Origin: an uncultured Marinilabiliaceae bacterium
GTDB taxonomy: Bacteria > Bacteroidota > Bacteroidia > Bacteroidales > Marinilabiliaceae
Assembly: GCA_905235955.1 (NCBI GenBank)
Contig: CAJONN010000080.1
Location: 1 to 8,232 of the forward strand
Direction of reading: 5' to 3'
Length of the DNA stretch: 8,232 bases
In this document: positions 5,814 through 8,232 of the stretch, one piece after another
How the letters are laid out: each line of letters starts with the position of its first letter
Position numbering within the stretch: the stretch's first letter is position 1
Made by a program: the position numbers and the translations under genes
The notes under the pieces: generated by a model
What the model was told of the DNA's origin: nothing
What the model saw: only the letters and a program-made list of their open reading frames with translations
Databases searched by the model: none

Positions 5814-5982
5814 GAAAGAACAACAACCCACAATTGCTGTCACTTTCGCCCCCTTCAGGGCTTATTTTATGAATGTTTTTACTTGCGAAACTTGAGTAAA
5901 ACAAGAAAAGTTTTCAAATGAAAGAACCGTGTTTTTTTTATTATAAAAATTTCACCATTCTCTATATATCAATTATAAATTA

Positions 5983-5990
5983 TAAATTTG
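5983..5990 (+). promoter_or_regulatory. -7 box of asnS
   Basis: TAAATTTG is a perfect match to TAnnTTTG and is followed by C, as usual. Transcription would start near 5997, about 28 bases before the asnS ATG. No TTTG box is visible at the expected distance upstream, where the sequence is AT-rich (5955-5965), so the -33 element is weak or absent. Confidence 0.6.
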
Positions 5991-6024
5991 CACTCTGAAA
6001 ATAAAGAAAGAAAACATAATAAAT

Positions 6025-7419
6025 ATGCGTCGTACTAAGATTGTTGACTTGCTCAGTGGATCACAAATAGGGCAAGACGTAGTTGTGAAAGGTTGGGTAC
6101 GCACCCGCCGCAATAGCAAACAAGTTTACTTCGTAGCTCTCAACGATGGTTCTTCAATAAAAAACATACAAATAGTTGTCGATGCGGATAAGTTCGACGA
6201 CGACACTTTGCGCCGCATCACTACAGGTGCTTGCCTTAGCGTTGTTGGCTTGCTCGTAGAGAGCCAAGGTGGCGGACAAAGCGTTGAAGTACAAGCCAAA
6301 GAAATTGAGATATTGGGCGATAGCGACAACACCTATCCTCTACAGAAGAAAGGACACTCATGGGAGTTTTTGCGCGATGTAGCTCACCTTCGTCCACGCA
6401 CCAACACCTTTGGTGCAGTATTTCGCATACGCCATCAAATGGCATACGCCATTCACACATTCTTCCATCAGAAAGGCTTTTTCTACTTCCACACACCACT
6501 TATCACCGCAAGCGATTGCGAAGGTGCCGGGCAGATGTTTCAGGTTACAACCAAAAACCTATACAACCTCGAAAAAGACGACAATGGCCAAATAAAGTAC
6601 GATGACGACTTCTTTGGCAAGCAAGCCAGCCTCACCGTATCTGGTCAGCTCGAAGGCGAACTAGGCGCTACAGGCTTGGGCGCAATATATACCTTTGGTC
6701 CAACATTCCGTGCCGAAAACTCCAACACACCACGCCACTTGGCCGAATTCTGGATGATAGAACCAGAAGTTTGCTTCTACGACAAGCAAGACCTTATGGA
6801 CCTTGAAGAGGAGTTTATCAAATTCTGCGTACAGTGGGCACTTGACAACTGCAAAGACGACCTCGAATTCCTCAACAACATGATAGACAAAGGCCTGATA
6901 GAGCGCTTGCAATCAGTTGTTGGCACAGAATTTATGCGCCTACCCTACACCGAAGGCATAAAAATATTGGAAGAGGCTATAAAAGGCGGTCATAAATTTG
7001 AATTCCCAGTATATTGGGGGTGCGACCTTGCTTCAGAGCACGAACGCTACCTTGTAGAACATCACTTCAAAAAGCCCGTAATCCTTACCGACTACCCTAA
7101 AGAGATAAAGGCATTCTACATGAAGATGAACGAAGACAACAAAACCGTACAAGGCACCGATGTACTCTTCCCACAAATAGGCGAAATAATTGGTGGCTCG
7201 GTGCGCGAAGAAAACTATGACAAACTCATGGCACGCATCACCGAACTCAACATACCTATGAAAGATATGTGGTGGTATCTTGACACACGCAAATACGGCT
7301 CATGTCCACACGCAGGCTTCGGCTTAGGCTTTGAACGTTTGCTACTCTTTGTTACCGGCATGCAAAACATCAGAGACGTAATACCATTCCCACGCACTCC
7401 GGGACATGCCGACTTCTAA
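6025..7419 (+). CDS. asnS: Asparaginyl-tRNA synthetase
   Basis: This class II aminoacyl-tRNA synthetase charges tRNA-Asn with asparagine using ATP, in the cytosol as a homodimer. The 464-residue length is typical of bacterial AsnRS. Residues 1-100 are the OB-fold anticodon-binding domain ([25 protein letters not shown] at 19-43). The catalytic core follows, with class II motif 2 around [21 protein letters not shown] (228-248) and motif 3 [10 protein letters not shown] at 431-440. The ending [15 protein letters not shown] is characteristic of AsnRS and separates it from AspRS. The start at 6025 gives the expected short N-terminus; purine-rich AAAGAAAGAAAA lies upstream. The gene is divergent from hisF and is followed 24 bases later by apt in the same direction. 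Presence of a full AsnRS means Asn-tRNA can be formed directly. Confidence 0.98.
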   Translation: MRRTKIVDLLSGSQIGQDVVVKGWVRTRRNSKQVYFVALNDGSSIKNIQIVVDADKFDDDTLRRITTGACLSVVGLLVESQGGGQSVEVQAKEIEILGDSDNTYPLQKKGHSWEFLRDVAHLRPRTNTFGAVFRIRHQMAYAIHTFFHQKGFFYFHTPLITASDCEGAGQMFQVTTKNLYNLEKDDNGQIKYDDDFFGKQASLTVSGQLEGELGATGLGAIYTFGPTFRAENSNTPRHLAEFWMIEPEVCFYDKQDLMDLEEEFIKFCVQWALDNCKDDLEFLNNMIDKGLIERLQSVVGTEFMRLPYTEGIKILEEAIKGGHKFEFPVYWGCDLASEHERYLVEHHFKKPVILTDYPKEIKAFYMKMNEDNKTVQGTDVLFPQIGEIIGGSVREENYDKLMARITELNIPMKDMWWYLDTRKYGSCPHAGFGLGFERLLLFVTGMQNIRDVIPFPRTPGHADF

Positions 7420-7443
7420 AAACACCATTCAAACAAAGAAAAG

Positions 7444-7968
7444 ATGAAAAAAGTAGAAGACTACATAATTACCATACCAGACTTTCCTGAAAAGGGGGTT
7501 ATGTTTAGAGACGTAACAGGCGTTCTTGACAGTGGCGAAGGACTACAACTATCTATAGATGAGCTATATAAGCTACTATCTGGCGTAGAATATGACGTGA
7601 TAGCAGGCGTAGAGTCAAGAGGTTTCATATTTGGAATGCCATTGGCATACAAAGCTGCAAAACCCTTTGTGCCAGTGCGTAAAAAAGGCAAATTGCCACG
7701 CGAAACCGTAGAGGAAACCTACAACCTTGAATATGGCACAGCCACCATCGAGATACACAAAGACTCTATACGCCCCGGTCAGCGCGTAGTGCTCATCGAC
7801 GACCTTATGGCGACAGGCGGCACAATGGAGGCAGCAGCACACCTAATTGAACGGTGTGGCGGTGTGGTAGTAAAAATGCTCTTCTTACTCGAACTCGAAG
7901 GACTAAACGGTAGGCAAAAATTATCGAAGTATGATGTAAGTTCGGTAGTTAGCTATCCGGGAAAATAA
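7444..7968 (+). CDS. apt: Adenine phosphoribosyltransferase
   Basis: The enzyme joins adenine to PRPP to give AMP in cytosolic purine salvage, normally as a homodimer. The 174-residue length matches the family. The N-terminal IPDFPEKGVMFRDVTGVL (11-28) is the Apt hood region. VIAGVESRGFIFGMPLA (52-68) and the flexible loop VRKKGKLPRETVEETY (78-93) follow. The PRPP-binding motif VVLIDDLMATGGTMEAA lies at 115-131, with the two acidic residues D119 and D120. The start ATG at 7444 is preceded by AAAGAAAAG. It probably shares the asnS transcript, and an intrinsic terminator follows eight bases after the stop. Confidence 0.97.
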   Translation: MKKVEDYIITIPDFPEKGVMFRDVTGVLDSGEGLQLSIDELYKLLSGVEYDVIAGVESRGFIFGMPLAYKAAKPFVPVRKKGKLPRETVEETYNLEYGTATIEIHKDSIRPGQRVVLIDDLMATGGTMEAAAHLIERCGGVVVKMLFLLELEGLNGRQKLSKYDVSSVVSYPGK

Positions 7969-7975
7969 AAAAGCA

Positions 7976-8002
7976 GCCGTGGCAATGTGTCACGGCTTTT
8001 TT
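7976..8002 (+). terminator. Intrinsic terminator after apt
   Basis: GCCGTG (7976-7981) and CACGGC (7991-7996) form a six-base-pair stem, extendable by a G-T pair, around a loop of about nine bases. A run of six T (7997-8002) follows. A-rich sequence before the stem (AAAAAAGCA) could lengthen the stem and make it work on both strands. It closes the asnS-apt unit. Confidence 0.9.
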
Positions 8003-8151
8003 ATTTGATATATGTTTTTGAAAACCTCAAGTTTTGATAGAACAGCCAATAACTAATTAACAATCAATGTATTTTACATTATCAGTGCAAGATAAATAGA
8101 AAAAAGTGCGTATTTTACACAAAAAAAGCATCAAAAAAAATGAGGCGATAT
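8003..8151. other. AT-rich spacer between apt terminator and tRNA promoter
   Basis: No open reading frame of note. It contains an inverted repeat AATGTA-TTT-TACATT (8066-8080) and a 10-base direct repeat GTATTTTACA at 8069-8078 and 8110-8119, 41 bases apart. Runs of A become longer towards the tRNA promoter and could act as an UP-like region. Confidence 0.5.
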
Positions 8152-8182
8152 TTTGCGTTTTAAAAAAATACATCTACCTTTG
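8152..8182 (+). promoter_or_regulatory. Promoter of the tRNA gene
   Basis: TTTG at 8152-8155 and TACCTTTG at 8175-8182 are separated by exactly 19 bases, matching both boxes and the spacing of the Bacteroidota primary sigma-factor consensus (TTTG / TAnnTTTG). The expected transcription start is near 8189, about 12 bases before the mature tRNA 5' end. Confidence 0.85.
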
Positions 8183-8200
8183 CGCTCGGATTTCAAAACC

Positions 8201-8232
8201 GACTCGCTAGCTCAGCTGGTAGAGCAACAGAC
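8201..8232 (+). tRNA. 5' part of a tRNA gene, truncated before the anticodon
   Basis: The sequence fits tRNA positions 1-32: acceptor 5' strand GACTCGC, T8-A9, D-stem GCTC paired with GAGC (8210-8213 and 8222-8225), D-loop containing AGCTGGTA, A26, then the 5' anticodon-stem strand ACAGA and C32. The window ends one base before the invariant U33, so the anticodon and amino acid are not visible. The acceptor and anticodon-stem sequence would suit a lysine tRNA, but this is recollection and not shown by the sequence. Confidence 0.9.

Larger units (their letters stand above)
5695..5901. repeat. 207-base palindromic MITE-like element with terminal inverted repeats
   Basis: The left end (5695-5719, starting TTTTACTCAAAGTTTCGC) and the right end (5878-5901) are reverse complements except for one extra A on the left: 24 matches over 25 positions. 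Inside lie three copies of a unit TAGCyCCGAAGGrGCGAAAG: direct at 5721-5740 and 5799-5818, and inverted and slightly decayed at 5863-5843. Each can form a small hairpin with a GAA loop. Between the first two is an 8-base stem GCAGGGGT/ACCCCTGC (5748-5755 with 5768-5775). No open reading frame of note and no clear target-site duplication is seen. The architecture resembles a non-autonomous mobile or REP-type element. Such GAAGG-centred hairpins look like dispersed repeats of Bacteroidota genomes, but that comparison is from memory. Confidence 0.75.
5595..6024. other. Divergent intergenic region between hisF and asnS
   Basis: This 430-base stretch has no plausible protein gene. Positions 5595-5694 hold the presumed hisF leader and promoter, plus a short GC-rich patch (5660-5680). 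Positions 5695-5901 are a palindromic repeat element described separately. Positions 5902-6024 are AT-rich and carry the asnS -7 box and a leader of about 28 bases. The element therefore sits between the two promoters, where an insertion would disturb neither gene. Confidence 0.8.

Noticed and set aside
5695..5901. CRISPR-like array
   Set aside because: The repeated units are short self-complementary hairpins in both orientations with irregular spacing, bounded by inverted repeats. There are no equal-length spacers and no cas genes.
5695..5901. Riboswitch or attenuator leader of asnS (T-box-like)
   Set aside because: The element lies upstream of the probable asnS -7 box at 5983-5990, so it would not be in the transcript. 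No T-box motif or terminator/antiterminator pair is seen in the short leader.
6025..7419. Aspartyl- or lysyl-tRNA synthetase
   Set aside because: Motif 3 and the C-terminal ending [15 protein letters not shown], together with the length of 464 residues, are those of asparaginyl-tRNA synthetase.

Overview
The window is chromosomal DNA from a member of the Bacteroidota, most likely Bacteroidales. The evidence is the promoter style: a -7 box reading TAnnTTTG lies upstream of udk, asnS and the terminal tRNA gene, and the tRNA copy also has a TTTG box exactly 19 bases further upstream. Intergenic DNA is very AT-rich, Shine-Dalgarno sequences are weak, and the protein families fit this phylum. No rRNA, CRISPR array, phage or transposase gene is visible.

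Layout. (1) Positions 1-68, minus strand: the first 22 codons of a gene that leaves the window on the left. Divergent from it is a 300-residue AraC-type regulator (185-1087). (2) Positions 1113-5594, minus strand: a run of seven tightly packed genes read right to left. These are hisF, hisIE, an HD-domain protein, a small cysteine-rich protein resembling the C_GCAxxG_C_C family, a polytopic UPF0104/LPG-synthase-like membrane protein, udk (uridine kinase) and a gamma-carbonic-anhydrase-like hexapeptide protein. udk appears to have its own promoter inside the 3' end of the membrane-protein gene, so the run is probably at least two transcription units. (3) Positions 5595-6024: a 430-base divergent intergenic region. 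It holds a 207-base palindromic, MITE-like element with 24/25-base terminal inverted repeats and three copies of a GAA-loop hairpin unit. (4) Positions 6025-7968, plus strand: asnS and apt, 24 bases apart, closed by an intrinsic terminator at 7976-8002. (5) Positions 8201-8232: the first 32 nucleotides of a tRNA gene behind a near-ideal Bacteroidota promoter. The window stops just before the anticodon.

How the genes relate. hisF and hisIE carry three reactions of histidine biosynthesis. The HisF/HisH step also releases AICAR into purine synthesis. apt and udk are purine and pyrimidine salvage enzymes, and asnS charges tRNA-Asn, so most of the window is housekeeping metabolism. The less understood part is the HD-domain gene, the cysteine-rich gene and the membrane protein that follow hisIE. 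The two clearest non-coding signals are the palindromic element between hisF and asnS and a hairpin whose 3' arm abuts the start codon of the HD-domain gene. I found no convincing evidence for an entirely new multi-gene system here.
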